NCBI RefSeq assembly: GCF_014649775.1
Contig: NZ_BMTR01000008.1
Span: 248,001 to 312,000 of the forward strand
Origin: Streptomyces longisporoflavus
Lineage (GTDB): Bacteria; Actinomycetota; Actinomycetes; Streptomycetales; Streptomycetaceae
Direction of reading: 5' to 3'
DNA length: 64,000 nt
Shown here: in pieces, positions 40,212-48,633 of the stretch
Layout: each line of letters opens with the position of its first letter
Numbering within the stretch: the first letter of the stretch is position 1
Translations under genes and position numbers: made by a program
Notes under the pieces: model-generated
Told to the model about the DNA's origin: nothing
Database searches by the model: none
What the model saw: only the letters and a program-made list of their open reading frames with translations

Positions 40212-42131
40212 ATGCACTCCGGCACCCCCCGAAGACAGAGCCGCACCCGCAGACTCGCCCCCGTCGTCGCGCTGGCGACGGCCTGCACCCTGACCTTGCT
40301 GACGGGCCTCGCCTCCGCCGCGCCGGCCGACAATCCGGGCGGTCCGGCCACTGCCGCCGCCGCGGCCTGGGACACCGACCGCGCGGCCGAGGCGTACGCC
40401 GCGAATCCGGCCGCCGCGACCGCGTCCGGCAACGAGGCGGGCAGCGCCGGTCCCGGCGCCGCCTTCGACGGCAACGCCTCGACCCGCTGGTCGAGCCAGT
40501 TCGCGGACGACGCGTGGATACGCGTCGACCTCGGCACCACCCTGCGCGTCGATCGCGTCGTGCTGGACTGGGAAGCCGCCTACGGCAAGAAGTACGTCCT
40601 TGAGGTGTCGAAGAACGGCACCGACTGGACGCCCTTCTACACCGAGACGGCGGGCACGGGCGGCACCGTCACCGCCCACACGTATCCCCGCGAGGTGACG
40701 GGACGCTACGTGAGGATGCGCGGCGTCGAACGCGCCACGTCCTGGGGCTACTCGCTGCACGCCTTCAAGGTCTACGGCGGTGAGCCCGCCCCGGCCTCGA
40801 CGACCCGCTCGAACCTCGCCCTGCACCATCCCGCCTACTCCAACCGCTATCAGCACGCGGGCAATTCACCGTCCTTCGTGACGGACGGCGGCCGGCCCGC
40901 CGGCCTCAAGGCCGATCAGTCCCGCTGGTCCAGCGACTGGAACGCCAACCGCTGGGTCTCGGTCGACCTGGGGGCGCGCTCCACCATCGACACCGTGGAC
41001 CTGTACTGGGAGGCGGCCTACGCGGTCGACTACGAGCTCCAGGTCTCCGACGACAACCAGAACTGGCGCACCGTGCACAAACCCTCCGCCTCGGAGGTCG
41101 CGGCCCGGCGGGCCGGCGTCAAGTCGCCGGGTGACGCGGTGGGTCTGCACGACAGCGTGAAGCTCTCCCAGCCGGCGACAGGGCGCTACGTACGGATGCT
41201 CGGCAAGGAACGCCGGTCCTTCTACAACCCGGCTCCGTCGACGGCCCAATTCGGTTACTCACTCTACGAGTTCGAGGTGTGGGGTACGGGCGGCAGCGCG
41301 TCCGCCGCGTATCCGGCGCTGCCGGGAGAACAGTCGGGGACGTACCGGACGACGTTCTTCGACGACTTCACGGGCGCGAGCCTGGACCGCTCCAAGTGGC
41401 GGGTCGTCAGGACCGGCCAGGAGATGGGCTCGGTCAACGGCGAGTCGCAGGCGTACGTCGACTCCACGAACAACATCCGTACGGAGAACGGCAGTCTGTC
41501 CCTGGAGGCGAAGTACTGCGACAACTGCACCACCGCGGGCGGCGGCACCTATGACTTCACGTCGGGCCGCGTCGACACCAACACCAAGTTCGACTTCACG
41601 TACGGCAAGGTCAGCGCCCGCATGAAACTGCCGGTCGGCGACGGTTTCTGGCCCGCGTTCTGGATGCTGGGCAGTGACGTCGACGATCCGGATGTCTCGT
41701 GGCCCGCCTCCGGCGAGACCGACATCATGGAGAACATCGGCTACGGGGACTGGACGAGCTCGGCGCTGCACGGTCCCGGCTACTCGGCGGACGGCAACAT
41801 CGGCGCCCGCCAGACCTATCCGGGCGGCGGCACCGCCGACCAGTGGCACACGTACGCGGTGGAGTGGACACCGACGGGCATGCGCTTCTACGTCGACGAC
41901 CGCCTGGTGCAGGAGACGACGCGCGACAAGCTGGAGGCCACCCGCGGCGAGTGGGTCTTCGACCACGACCAGTACGTCATCCTCAACCTCGCCCTGGGCG
42001 GCGCCTACCCGGCCGGCTGGAACAAGGTCACCCAGCCGTACTGGGGCCTGCCGCAGTCAAGCGTCGACAGGATCGCGGCGGGCGGGGTCAAGGCGGAGAT
42101 CGACTGGGTGCGGGTCGAGCAGAAGAGCTGA
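40212..42131 (+). CDS. Secreted GH16 beta-1,3-glucanase with two discoidin (F5/8 type C) domains
   Basis: The 639-residue protein has a Sec signal (ACTLTLLTGLASAAPA). Two F5/8 type C-like domains follow, about residues 60-195 (NASTRWSSQFADDAWIRVDL) and 200-350 (SRWSSDWNANRWVSVDL). The GH16 domain, about 365-639, contains the catalytic ExDxxE motif GETDIMENIG near 502; nucleophile and acid/base Glu are both present. It would cleave beta-1,3 or mixed-linked glucan. AAGGAGAG precedes the ATG. It shares a LacI-controlled promoter with the beta-helix protein. Confidence 0.92.
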   Translation: MHSGTPRRQSRTRRLAPVVALATACTLTLLTGLASAAPADNPGGPATAAAAAWDTDRAAEAYAANPAAATASGNEAGSAGPGAAFDGNASTRWSSQFADDAWIRVDLGTTLRVDRVVLDWEAAYGKKYVLEVSKNGTDWTPFYTETAGTGGTVTAHTYPREVTGRYVRMRGVERATSWGYSLHAFKVYGGEPAPASTTRSNLALHHPAYSNRYQHAGNSPSFVTDGGRPAGLKADQSRWSSDWNANRWVSVDLGARSTIDTVDLYWEAAYAVDYELQVSDDNQNWRTVHKPSASEVAARRAGVKSPGDAVGLHDSVKLSQPATGRYVRMLGKERRSFYNPAPSTAQFGYSLYEFEVWGTGGSASAAYPALPGEQSGTYRTTFFDDFTGASLDRSKWRVVRTGQEMGSVNGESQAYVDSTNNIRTENGSLSLEAKYCDNCTTAGGGTYDFTSGRVDTNTKFDFTYGKVSARMKLPVGDGFWPAFWMLGSDVDDPDVSWPASGETDIMENIGYGDWTSSALHGPGYSADGNIGARQTYPGGGTADQWHTYAVEWTPTGMRFYVDDRLVQETTRDKLEATRGEWVFDHDQYVILNLALGGAYPAGWNKVTQPYWGLPQSSVDRIAAGGVKAEIDWVRVEQKS

Positions 42132-42509
42132 GACCGCCCTCTCGGGCGGGTGCGGCAGGGGTGCGAGGCCGACGCGGTCCCGCATCCAGGTCCTGCCCGG
42201 CCGGTGAGGCAGAAACGCACAGAGTGCAACGGTTCGTACCATCTCCGCGTGTGTGCGGACAGTGCAGCCGTGGCGGAGTAACGTCGTGACGGCGCGATCG
42301 GAGCGGCTGGTTGACGGCAGCCACCGCGCAACGGGTGGCGTCGGCCGCCCCGGGCGCGAGGAACGAGGCTCCCCCTCGTCGCTTCCCCGCGCGGTGCCCT
42401 CCATGGGTGTGATGCGGGATTTCCCACCACGAAGGGCCTGGCGGGAGCCGCCTCGTCGGCGATGCGGCTCCCTGTCGGCCCGCAGGGAAGACGACCCCGA
42501 GGGGGCGGC
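42132..42509. other. Spacer between the GH16 and SDR genes
   Basis: A hairpin CCGCCC-TCTC-GGGCGG (42134-42149) directly follows the GH16 stop and probably helps termination, though no T-run follows. Beyond it I see no convincing gene, repeat or operator. The SDR ribosome-binding site GAGGGGG is at 42499-42505. Confidence 0.6.
42134..42149 (+). terminator. Hairpin after the GH16 gene
   Basis: CCGCCC-TCTC-GGGCGG is a perfect 6-bp stem with a tetraloop, 3 bp past the stop codon. It lacks a T-tract, so it is a weak or Streptomyces-style (U-poor) terminator. Confidence 0.5.
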
Positions 42510-43433
42510 ATGGCAACGACCGTGATGACCGGCGGCACTTCGGGGTTCGGAAGGGTCGCCGCCGAGCGGCTGACGGGGTCGGGCGAGGCCCGGCAGCTGA
42601 TCCTGGGCGCGCGCCGCCGTACGAAACCGGCGGCCGGAGAGTCGGTGGCACTCCCCCTCGACCTGACGGAACTCTCCTCGGTACGCGCCTTCGCGGTGTC
42701 GGTCCTCGAACGGCTCGACGGCGCCCCCGTCGACGCTCTCGTCCTGAACGCCGGCGTGATCCGCCCCGACGTCGCCGGAAGAACCGCCGACGGCTTCGAG
42801 ACGACGTTCGCGGTCAACCACCTCGCGCACTACCTCCTGATACGCCTGCTGCTGCCCGCCCTGCGAGAGGGCGCGCTCGTCGTACTGACCACGAGCGGTA
42901 CGTACGATGCCGCCACCAAGGCCGGTCTCACGCCGCCGCGCCACGCGGAAGCTGACCTGCTGGCCCACCCCGATCGCGATCCCGGCCGCGACTCCCGGCC
43001 GCGCAAAGCCGGCGAGCACGCGTACACCGCGTCCAAGCTGTGCGCCGTCCTCACCGCCCGGTCGCTCTCGGTGCTCCCGGCCCGCCGGCTCACCGCGATC
43101 GCCTACGATCCGGGCCAGGTCTTCGGCACAGGACTCGCCGGCGGTCTCTCGCTCCCCCTGCGGACGGCCTGGTCACTGCTCGGCACACCGGTCCTCCGTC
43201 GGCCGTTGCGCAGACTGAACCCCCACTTCAACACCCGTACGGCGGCCGGGAACGCCCTGGCCGATCTGGTCCTCGGCAACGCGGCACCCCCGAAGGGCCG
43301 CGTACTGGCGGCGTTGCGACGGGGGCGGATCGTCTGGCCGGAGGACGTGTCGGAGCTGGCCCGCAGGGACGATGTGGCTCAAGCGCTGTGGGAGGACAGC
43401 GCCAGGCTGGCCGGCCTCGCGGCGGCGGGCTGA
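42510..43433 (+). CDS. Short-chain dehydrogenase/reductase
   Basis: The 307-residue protein has a Rossmann fold: nucleotide motif TGGTSGFGR at residues 7-15, LNAGVIRPD near 88, and YTASK (Tyr about 172, Lys about 176) with an upstream Ser in TTSGTY. It resembles the retinol/WW-domain-type SDRs. The substrate is unknown. The start ATG 42510 is preceded by GAGGGGGCGGC; an earlier in-frame start at 42462 is less likely. It is convergent with the photoproduct lyase gene. Confidence 0.85.
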   Translation: MATTVMTGGTSGFGRVAAERLTGSGEARQLILGARRRTKPAAGESVALPLDLTELSSVRAFAVSVLERLDGAPVDALVLNAGVIRPDVAGRTADGFETTFAVNHLAHYLLIRLLLPALREGALVVLTTSGTYDAATKAGLTPPRHAEADLLAHPDRDPGRDSRPRKAGEHAYTASKLCAVLTARSLSVLPARRLTAIAYDPGQVFGTGLAGGLSLPLRTAWSLLGTPVLRRPLRRLNPHFNTRTAAGNALADLVLGNAAPPKGRVLAALRRGRIVWPEDVSELARRDDVAQALWEDSARLAGLAAAG

Positions 43434-43445
43434 CGGTCCGCCCGC

Positions 43446-43458
43446 GGCCCGACGGGCC
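43446..43458. terminator. Short palindrome between convergent SDR and lyase genes
   Basis: GGCCCGACGGGCC is a near-perfect hairpin in the 55-bp gap between two convergent genes. A bidirectional terminator is plausible by position only; no T-run is present. Confidence 0.3.
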
Positions 43459-43488
43459 CCGCCTCACGCAGCCGTGTGCCCCGCGTAC

Positions 43489-44649
43489 TCAGAAGGCGTA
43501 CCTGACGCGCAGCCACGGCGCGTGCGTCGCGATCAGTTGTCGGATGCGTGCCAGGGACTGCTGCTTGATCTCCAGGGAGTAGCGCACGTTCAGGGCGCCG
43601 TTCTGTGAGCGCTTCGTCTCCTGGGCCTCCGGCTGCCACAGCACGTCCTCGGCGCGGGGGTGCCAGCCCAGGTTGACCTCGTGGAGCGCTTGGTTGTGGG
43701 TGAGCATGATGACCTCGGCCGCCGCCTGTTCCTTCACGCGGGCGGGCAGGACGTCGTCGAGGCGGGTGAGCAGGTCGGCCCAGTCCCGCTGCCATCCGGG
43801 GCGCAGGACGACGGGCGAGAGGTTGAAGTGGACCTCGTATCCGGCGTCGAGGAAGTCGGCGGCGGCGGCGATCCGCTCGTCGACCGGGCTGGTGCGGATG
43901 TCGAGCAGCCGGGCGTCGTCGGCCGGCATGACCGAGAACCGCACCCGGGTGCGCCCCCGCGGGTCGAGCGCGAGCAGATCAGGGTTGACGAACTTGGTCG
44001 CGAAGGACGCCTTCGCCGTCGGGAGGCTGCGGAACGCCGCGATGAGATCGGCCGTGTTGTCGCAGACCAGAGCGTCGACGGAGCAGTCGCCGTTCTCGCC
44101 GATGTCGTAGACCCAGGCCTCGGGGTCGCACTGGTTGGGTTCCGCCTTGGGGCCCTGAGCCCGTACGTGACGCCGTACGTGGGCCACGATCGCCTCGATG
44201 TTGGTGAACAGGGTGATGGGGTTGGCGAAGCCCTTGCGCCGGGGGACGTAGCAGTACGCGCAGGCCATCGCGCAGCCGTTGGAGGGGCCGGGCGCGATCC
44301 AGTCGGCGGACCTTCCGTTGGGGCGCGTGGCCAGGGTGTGCTTGACCCCGAGGACCAGCGTCTCGGTCTTGATGCGGACCCACCGGCCGATGTTGCCGTC
44401 ATTGCCGTGCAGTTCGGGGATGTTCCAGTGACTGGGGACCTCGGTCACGCGCGCGTCCGGCAGCCGGGCCATGATCTGCCGGCCGCGTGGCGAGTCGAGG
44501 GCGGCGGGCTCCGCGTAGACCTCGCGTACGTCGAGCATCCGGCGGGCCTGCGGGCTGTCGCGGAAGGGCTGCTGCGGGGTCTGCCCCGGCTCGGTGTCCG
44601 CCCATCCGAAGAGCGCCTGCTGCTCGGGTTCCTCCGCCGCCCTGTCCAC
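43489..44649 (-). CDS. Spore photoproduct lyase family radical SAM protein
   Basis: This 386-residue protein has the radical SAM cluster motif as CAMACAYC (Cys-x3-Cys-x2-Cys) near residue 126, preceded by DWIAPGPSNG. HSP-lyase family segments follow (YDIGENGDCSVDALVCDN; FATKFVNPDLL; VHFNLSPVVLRPGW). Spore photoproduct lyase reverts the 5-thyminyl-dihydrothymine photoproduct in spore DNA; the Streptomyces group is uncharacterised as far as I know. GTG 44649 is supported by GGAGAGG 8 bp upstream and gives the EEPEQQALFGW N-terminus. It lies 65 bp after the FeS photolyase gene on the same strand. Confidence 0.88.
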   Translation of the reverse strand: MDRAAEEPEQQALFGWADTEPGQTPQQPFRDSPQARRMLDVREVYAEPAALDSPRGRQIMARLPDARVTEVPSHWNIPELHGNDGNIGRWVRIKTETLVLGVKHTLATRPNGRSADWIAPGPSNGCAMACAYCYVPRRKGFANPITLFTNIEAIVAHVRRHVRAQGPKAEPNQCDPEAWVYDIGENGDCSVDALVCDNTADLIAAFRSLPTAKASFATKFVNPDLLALDPRGRTRVRFSVMPADDARLLDIRTSPVDERIAAAADFLDAGYEVHFNLSPVVLRPGWQRDWADLLTRLDDVLPARVKEQAAAEVIMLTHNQALHEVNLGWHPRAEDVLWQPEAQETKRSQNGALNVRYSLEIKQQSLARIRQLIATHAPWLRVRYAF

Positions 44650-44678
44650 GTACTGATCCTCTCCCGGGTCTTCTCGTC

Positions 44679-44723
44679 CTGCCGTCAATCCCGCTGCCGT
44701 CAGCCCCGCTGCCGTCAGTCCCG
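44679..44723. repeat. Three 15-bp tandem repeats between photolyase and lyase genes
   Basis: CTGCCGTCAATCCCG, CTGCCGTCAGCCCCG and CTGCCGTCAGTCCCG follow one another exactly at 15-bp spacing. The last copy contains the photolyase stop codon. It is the same period as other arrays in this window. Confidence 0.85.
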
Positions 44724-46256
44724 GCGGCCGCGCTCCTGTTCGAGCAGCTCGTCGAGATCGGAGAGCCGGTCGAGGCCCCGCACCGCCTGCGACATCCGCG
44801 CGTTGTGCTCGAACCGCTCGCGGTGCCGGTGCAGCAGATTCCAGTACCCGGCGGTGAAGGGGCAGGCGTCCTCGCCGACCCGTACGGACGGCTTGTACCG
44901 GCAGGGCCCGCAGAGATCGCTCATGCGGTCGATGTACGCGCCGCCCGACGTGTACGGCTTGGTGGTCATGCGGCCCCCGTCCGCGTACTGCGACATGCCC
45001 ACCACGTTCGGCACCATGACCCAGTCGTAGCCGTCGACGAAGCTGCGGAGGAACCAGTCGGTGACGGCCCCCGGCTCCCACCCGCGCTGCAAGGCGAAAC
45101 TGCCCAGGATCATCAGGCGCGGAATGTGATGTGTCCAGCCCGTCTCGCGGACCTGCCCCAGTACGTGGGTCAGGCAGTTCGCGTCGGTCCCGTCCGGGGA
45201 CAACTCCGTGAACCAGTCGGGCAGTTGGGCGCGATGACGCAGGGTGTTGCTCGTCCGGTACTCAGTACCGAAGTACCAGTAGACGTGCCAGACGAACTCG
45301 CGCCAGCCCGCGATCTGTCGTACGAAGCCTTCGGCGCTGTTGAGCGGCACGTCACCCGACCGCCATCGCGCCTCGGCCTTCTCGACGCATTCGGCCGGGT
45401 CGACAAGGCCGAGGTTGAGCGAGGAGGAGAGCAGGCTGTGGCTCATCGTCCTGTCCCCCGCGAGAACCGCGTCCTCGTACGCCCCGAAAGTGGCGAGCCG
45501 GTGTGCGACGAAGCGACGGAGCGCGGCGAGTGCTTCGCGGCGCGTGGCGGGGAACGTGCGGGGCCCGTCGTCGCCGACGAACTCGACGTCCCCGTCACGC
45601 GTCCAGCGGTCGAGATCGGCGCGCACCTCGGCGTCGATCTCACTCTCGCGAGGGTGGTACGGCGCCGGAACGCCCAGGTCGGCGGCGTCTTTCGGCGGGG
45701 GCTCCCGGTTGTCGTGGTCCAGGTTCCACTTCCCGCCGACGGGGCTGTCGCCCTCCATCAACAGGTCGTGCGTCCGGCGGACCCAGCGGTAGAAGTCCTC
45801 CTGCCGGAGGTGCTTCGTGCCGTGGCCGTCCGCCCAGGTCCTGAACTCGTCGTGCGTCACGAGGAAACCGCGCGCGGGCAGTACGCGTACGGAGGGCAGC
45901 CCGTCCACGAAGGCGCGGGCCGCGTGGGACGTCGGGTGGTGCACGGTGACGGGGGTGTCCTCCCCCACTGCCTGACGCAGGCCCTCCCGGTAGGTGTCCG
46001 CCTTGACGTACCGCACGCGGTCACCGAGCTCCGCGGCCCGGTGCCGCATCGCCGAGAGGATCAAATGTGCCTTGGCACGGTGGAAACGCCGCCGCCTGAA
46101 GACGCTGCGGGCCTCGATCATCAGGAGCGGGGCGTCCCGGTGCGGGCCGCCCCGCGCCGGATCGACGAAGTGGGGCCCGAGCTGATCGCCGAACAGCCAG
46201 TGGTAGGCACTGGACTCTTCCGCCTTCGCCGCCGCCTTCTCTGCCTTCGCCGTCAT
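44715..46256 (-). CDS. Iron-sulfur bacterial cryptochrome/photolyase (PhrB-like, 6-4 photolyase type)
   Basis: The 513-residue protein has an antenna-binding domain (YHWLFGDQLGPHFVDP near residue 20) and a FAD-binding helical domain (GFVRQIAGWREFVWHVYWYF; HHIPRLMILGSFALQRGW). The four Cys binding a [4Fe-4S] cluster can be matched to CLTHVLGQ (near 360), CGPC (449-452) and DACPF (461). This is the FeS-BCP/PhrB class, which uses blue light to repair (6-4) photoproducts. With the downstream spore photoproduct lyase it forms a UV-damage repair pair. Start MTAKAEKAAAKAEES is chosen; longer upstream frames are not family-like. Confidence 0.88.
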   Translation of the reverse strand: MTAKAEKAAAKAEESSAYHWLFGDQLGPHFVDPARGGPHRDAPLLMIEARSVFRRRRFHRAKAHLILSAMRHRAAELGDRVRYVKADTYREGLRQAVGEDTPVTVHHPTSHAARAFVDGLPSVRVLPARGFLVTHDEFRTWADGHGTKHLRQEDFYRWVRRTHDLLMEGDSPVGGKWNLDHDNREPPPKDAADLGVPAPYHPRESEIDAEVRADLDRWTRDGDVEFVGDDGPRTFPATRREALAALRRFVAHRLATFGAYEDAVLAGDRTMSHSLLSSSLNLGLVDPAECVEKAEARWRSGDVPLNSAEGFVRQIAGWREFVWHVYWYFGTEYRTSNTLRHRAQLPDWFTELSPDGTDANCLTHVLGQVRETGWTHHIPRLMILGSFALQRGWEPGAVTDWFLRSFVDGYDWVMVPNVVGMSQYADGGRMTTKPYTSGGAYIDRMSDLCGPCRYKPSVRVGEDACPFTAGYWNLLHRHRERFEHNARMSQAVRGLDRLSDLDELLEQERGRRD

Positions 46257-46280
46257 ACCGGGATCAAAGCGCACGGGAGG

Positions 46281-46298
46281 GTGCCACGCCGGTGGCAC
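46281..46298. terminator. Hairpin after the DUF397 gene
   Basis: GTGCCA-CGCCGG-TGGCAC is a perfect 6-bp stem 29 bp past the DUF397 stop and 24 bp before the photolyase ATG. There is no T-run. It may separate the two leftward units. Confidence 0.4.
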
Positions 46299-46326
46299 AC
46301 GCCGGGCGGGCGGTCGCGATGCCCGG

Positions 46327-46536
46327 TCAGCCGCGCAGCTGCCCGTCCTTGAGCGCCGCAACGAAGGAGGCCCAGCCCGCTGTCGAGAAGACGAGTATCG
46401 ACCCGTGCGGAACCTTGCTGTCCCGTACGGGGATCGCGGCGGCGAAGTCGTCGGAGATCTCGACGCAAGCCCCACCATCCTGGTTGCTGTAGCTGCTCTT
46501 GCGCCAGGACACGGCAGTCAGGTCGATGGATCGCAT
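46327..46536 (-). CDS. DUF397 small protein
   Basis: The 69-residue protein has the DUF397 hallmark WRKSSYSNQDGGACVEI near residue 10, and VRDSKVPHGSILVFSTAGWASF. Such proteins are partners of adjacent XRE/DUF5753 regulators in the WhiJ-like systems that influence Streptomyces development. It starts inside the last codons of the XRE gene (19-bp overlap), so the two are coupled. Confidence 0.9.
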   Translation of the reverse strand: MRSIDLTAVSWRKSSYSNQDGGACVEISDDFAAAIPVRDSKVPHGSILVFSTAGWASFVAALKDGQLRG

Positions 46537-47360
46537 GATGCTTCCTCCAGGAGCCGCAGGATGAACTTGCGCGACTGCACCGGGGGGAGCGCCAAGTCGC
46601 GCACCGCATCGTACGTCGTCTGCAAACGCACCACCGGGCACGGTTCTTCGATGAGTTCGCCCCGGTATCCATTCTCGGTATACGCGACCGTCCTGCCCTG
46701 CGGAAGGAGCAAGTACCACATGTCGGCGCTGACGAGACCGTGCAGACCGGCGCTCTGAAGAAGTACGTGGACCGTCACGTTGGGGCGGTCCGCAGCCTCC
46801 CCGAGATGCTCAAGCTGCGCCCGCCACTCCCCGGCATCGCGCAGCGGGGTTCGCAGCACGGCCTCCGAAAGAATCGTCCGGAACGGCGGCGCGTCCTCGC
46901 CCTCCAGCAACTCCCGCCGCCCCATCCGAGCCTCGACCTGCTGCTCGAGTTCCTTCCCCTTGAGCCCGCCCGCGGCCAGCACCTCGCGCGCGTACCCCGG
47001 CGTCTGCAACAGCCCCGGCAGCACGCTCACCGCGAAGTGCCACAGGCTCACCGCCTCCGCCTCCAACGCCATGTAGCGCCGGTACCGCTCGCGGAACTGC
47101 GTATGGTCCCCGGCAGCCACTTCCCACAGCGCGAGCAACAGGCCCGGCGTCCCGTAATGCGTGTCCAGCGCCTGGACGACCTCCGGGCTGCCCAGCGTCT
47201 CGCCCTTCTCCATCTTTCCGAACAACGAGTAGTCCCAGCCGAGGCGTTCGCCGAGCGCCCGCAGACTCGTTCCGTTCGCGGCCCGTAGTTTCCTCAGCTC
47301 CTCGGCGAAACGCTGACGGGGTTCCTGACTGCGGCCGGTGATGACGCGCCGTTGCGGCAT
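46518..47360 (-). CDS. XRE-family regulator with DUF5753 (WhiJ-like)
   Basis: The 280-residue protein has an N-terminal XRE helix-turn-helix (LRKLRAANGTSLRALGERLGWDYSLFGKMEKG). A DUF5753 domain follows (WHFAVSVLPGLLQTPGYAREVL; PNVTVHVLLQSAGLHGL), as in S. coelicolor WhiJ-type proteins. With the overlapping DUF397 gene it forms the usual two-gene unit, often with an additional AbaA/BldB-like protein that is not present here. A pair of TGTGGAAC direct repeats lies 34-50 bp upstream. Confidence 0.9.
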   Translation of the reverse strand: MPQRRVITGRSQEPRQRFAEELRKLRAANGTSLRALGERLGWDYSLFGKMEKGETLGSPEVVQALDTHYGTPGLLLALWEVAAGDHTQFRERYRRYMALEAEAVSLWHFAVSVLPGLLQTPGYAREVLAAGGLKGKELEQQVEARMGRRELLEGEDAPPFRTILSEAVLRTPLRDAGEWRAQLEHLGEAADRPNVTVHVLLQSAGLHGLVSADMWYLLLPQGRTVAYTENGYRGELIEEPCPVVRLQTTYDAVRDLALPPVQSRKFILRLLEEASCDPST

Positions 47361-47393
47361 ACCGCTCCCTCCGGGGGACGTTCGCGTGACCGA

Positions 47394-47410
47394 TGTGGAA
47401 CGTGTGGAAC
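47394..47410. promoter_or_regulatory. TGTGGAAC direct repeat upstream of the XRE gene
   Basis: TGTGGAAC occurs at 47394-47401 and again at 47403-47410. The two copies lie 34-50 bp upstream of the XRE start, so they could be an autoregulatory site. Without a second example the assignment is tentative. Confidence 0.3.
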
Positions 47411-47587
47411 CACCGGCGCGCGACAGGGAAGCACCGCCCCGCCCACAACTCAGTCGCTCACATCCGGGCGCATGCTCGTAACGACCGGACTACACAGCGT
47501 AATTGGCGCAGGGCAGCCAGACCGTCAAGTCAGCGAAACCGGAACCGGCAACCACCCCGACCGCACGCACCACGTACGAGGACACAC

Positions 47588-47809
47588 ATGACCCCCACTC
47601 CCAAAGTCGAGGAAGCGATCGCCGCGCGGGACAGTCTCGCGGCCGCACTCTGCCGGGCAGGCATCCAGCTCCCGGCGATGGACATCCGTACCGCTTGGGC
47701 GGACGACCACAAGGACGAAGCCCGCTACGCACTCGTCTCGCTGGGCGTGTGCTCGGCCCCGGTCGCCCTGATGCTGGCGGACGTGATCCGAAGGGGGACG
47801 GCCGGGTGA
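47588..47809 (+). CDS. Small conserved actinobacterial protein
   Basis: A 73-residue protein with a GAGGAC ribosome-binding site before the ATG. The segment AGIQLPAMDIRTAWADDHKDEARYALVSLGVCSAPVA-type sequence is typical of a Streptomyces family that usually precedes the next gene here. No function is known. Its stop overlaps the next start (GTGA), so the two are coupled. Confidence 0.75.
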   Translation: MTPTPKVEEAIAARDSLAAALCRAGIQLPAMDIRTAWADDHKDEARYALVSLGVCSAPVALMLADVIRRGTAG

Positions 47810-48048
47810 CGGACGCCGCCGACACAAACCCTGCCCCCGGCGTCACGATCGGCAAGGTCGTTCACGACGCCGCCCGTGACCTCGTCGGGCGCGTCATGGG
47901 CCACGAGGGCCCGCACATCCAGCTGCGCCCGCTCGCCGGCGGCCGCGAATGGGACGCCGACCCCGGCCGCGTCCGCGTACTCCCTCCGGACGAGCTGCTG
48001 AGCGCTCTCCTCGCCGAGGTGAACGCGAGGAGCAGAAAGCCCAAATGA
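47806..48048 (+). CDS. Small conserved protein (SH3-like candidate)
   Basis: An 80-residue protein whose core VHDAARDLVGRVMGHEGPHI and LRPLAGGREWDADPGRVRVL recalls short beta-barrel (Tudor/SH3-like) proteins common in Streptomyces near XRE/DUF397 genes. Function unknown. GTG 47806 overlaps the stop of the previous gene. Confidence 0.7.
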   Translation: MTDAADTNPAPGVTIGKVVHDAARDLVGRVMGHEGPHIQLRPLAGGREWDADPGRVRVLPPDELLSALLAEVNARSRKPK

Positions 48049-48061
48049 CGGTACCGGCCGT

Positions 48062-48409
48062 CTACTTGGACTTGGTCGGGTCGTGGCCCCAGTTCATGAG
48101 GGAGTAGCGCCACGCGGTGTCCGTGACGTCACCCTTCGGGCGCTGTGCGGTATGCCGGTGCACGTAGCCGACGACCTTGCGCATGTGCGCGAGGTCGTCG
48201 TCCGTGAGATCGGCCTTCTTCTTCTCCAAGAGCTTGACGATGCGGCGCCCGGAAGCGTGCCCCACGCTCTCGCCGTCGCCGTCGGACTGGCCGACGCTCT
48301 TGGCCTCGTCCGTGGCCAGCCATTTCTTGAGACCGGCGGGCGTCATATTGACGACATCACCGAACTCGTCGATGGTGTCCTGCCGACCGGAATCACTCTT
48401 CCCGCTCAC
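48062..48409 (-). CDS. DUF3140 protein
   Basis: The 115-residue protein matches DUF3140: MTPAGLKKWLATDEAKSVGQ near residue 20, GHASGRRIVKLLEKKKADLTDDDLAHM, then YVHRHTAQRP and SLMNWGHDP. These proteins have been proposed to bind DNA because of their basic helices. Its start overlaps the stop of the upstream DUF2945 gene by 4 bp. Confidence 0.85.
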   Translation of the reverse strand: MSGKSDSGRQDTIDEFGDVVNMTPAGLKKWLATDEAKSVGQSDGDGESVGHASGRRIVKLLEKKKADLTDDDLAHMRKVVGYVHRHTAQRPKGDVTDTAWRYSLMNWGHDPTKSK

Positions 48410-48633
48410 GAACCGCCGCCCCTCTTGCGCAGGGACTCCGGCTTGTGAACGGCATTGCGGCCGGACTTGTCGCTCTCGACCTCGTACTGAGGTTCATCCT
48501 TCGAGGCGTCGACGGTACGCCCCGCCACTTCGGCACGCCCCGTGACCTTCTTCTTCACCTTGCCCGGCACGGTCTGCCCGTGGCTGCTCCAGGAAACCTT
48601 GTCACCCTTGCCGAGCTTCTTGCCCTTGGCCAC
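48406..48633 (-). CDS. DUF2945 (hypervirulence-associated Tudor-like) protein
   Basis: The 75-residue protein begins AKGKKLGKGDKVSWSSHGQT and continues VPGKVKKKVTGRAEVAGR, then EPQYEVESDKSGRNAVHKPESL, a typical DUF2945/HVA1 Tudor-like domain. GTG 48633 is chosen for the AGGGAG 10 bp upstream; an ATG at 48675 would add 14 residues. It is co-translated with the DUF3140 gene, a common pairing. Confidence 0.85.
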   Translation of the reverse strand: MAKGKKLGKGDKVSWSSHGQTVPGKVKKKVTGRAEVAGRTVDASKDEPQYEVESDKSGRNAVHKPESLRKRGGGS

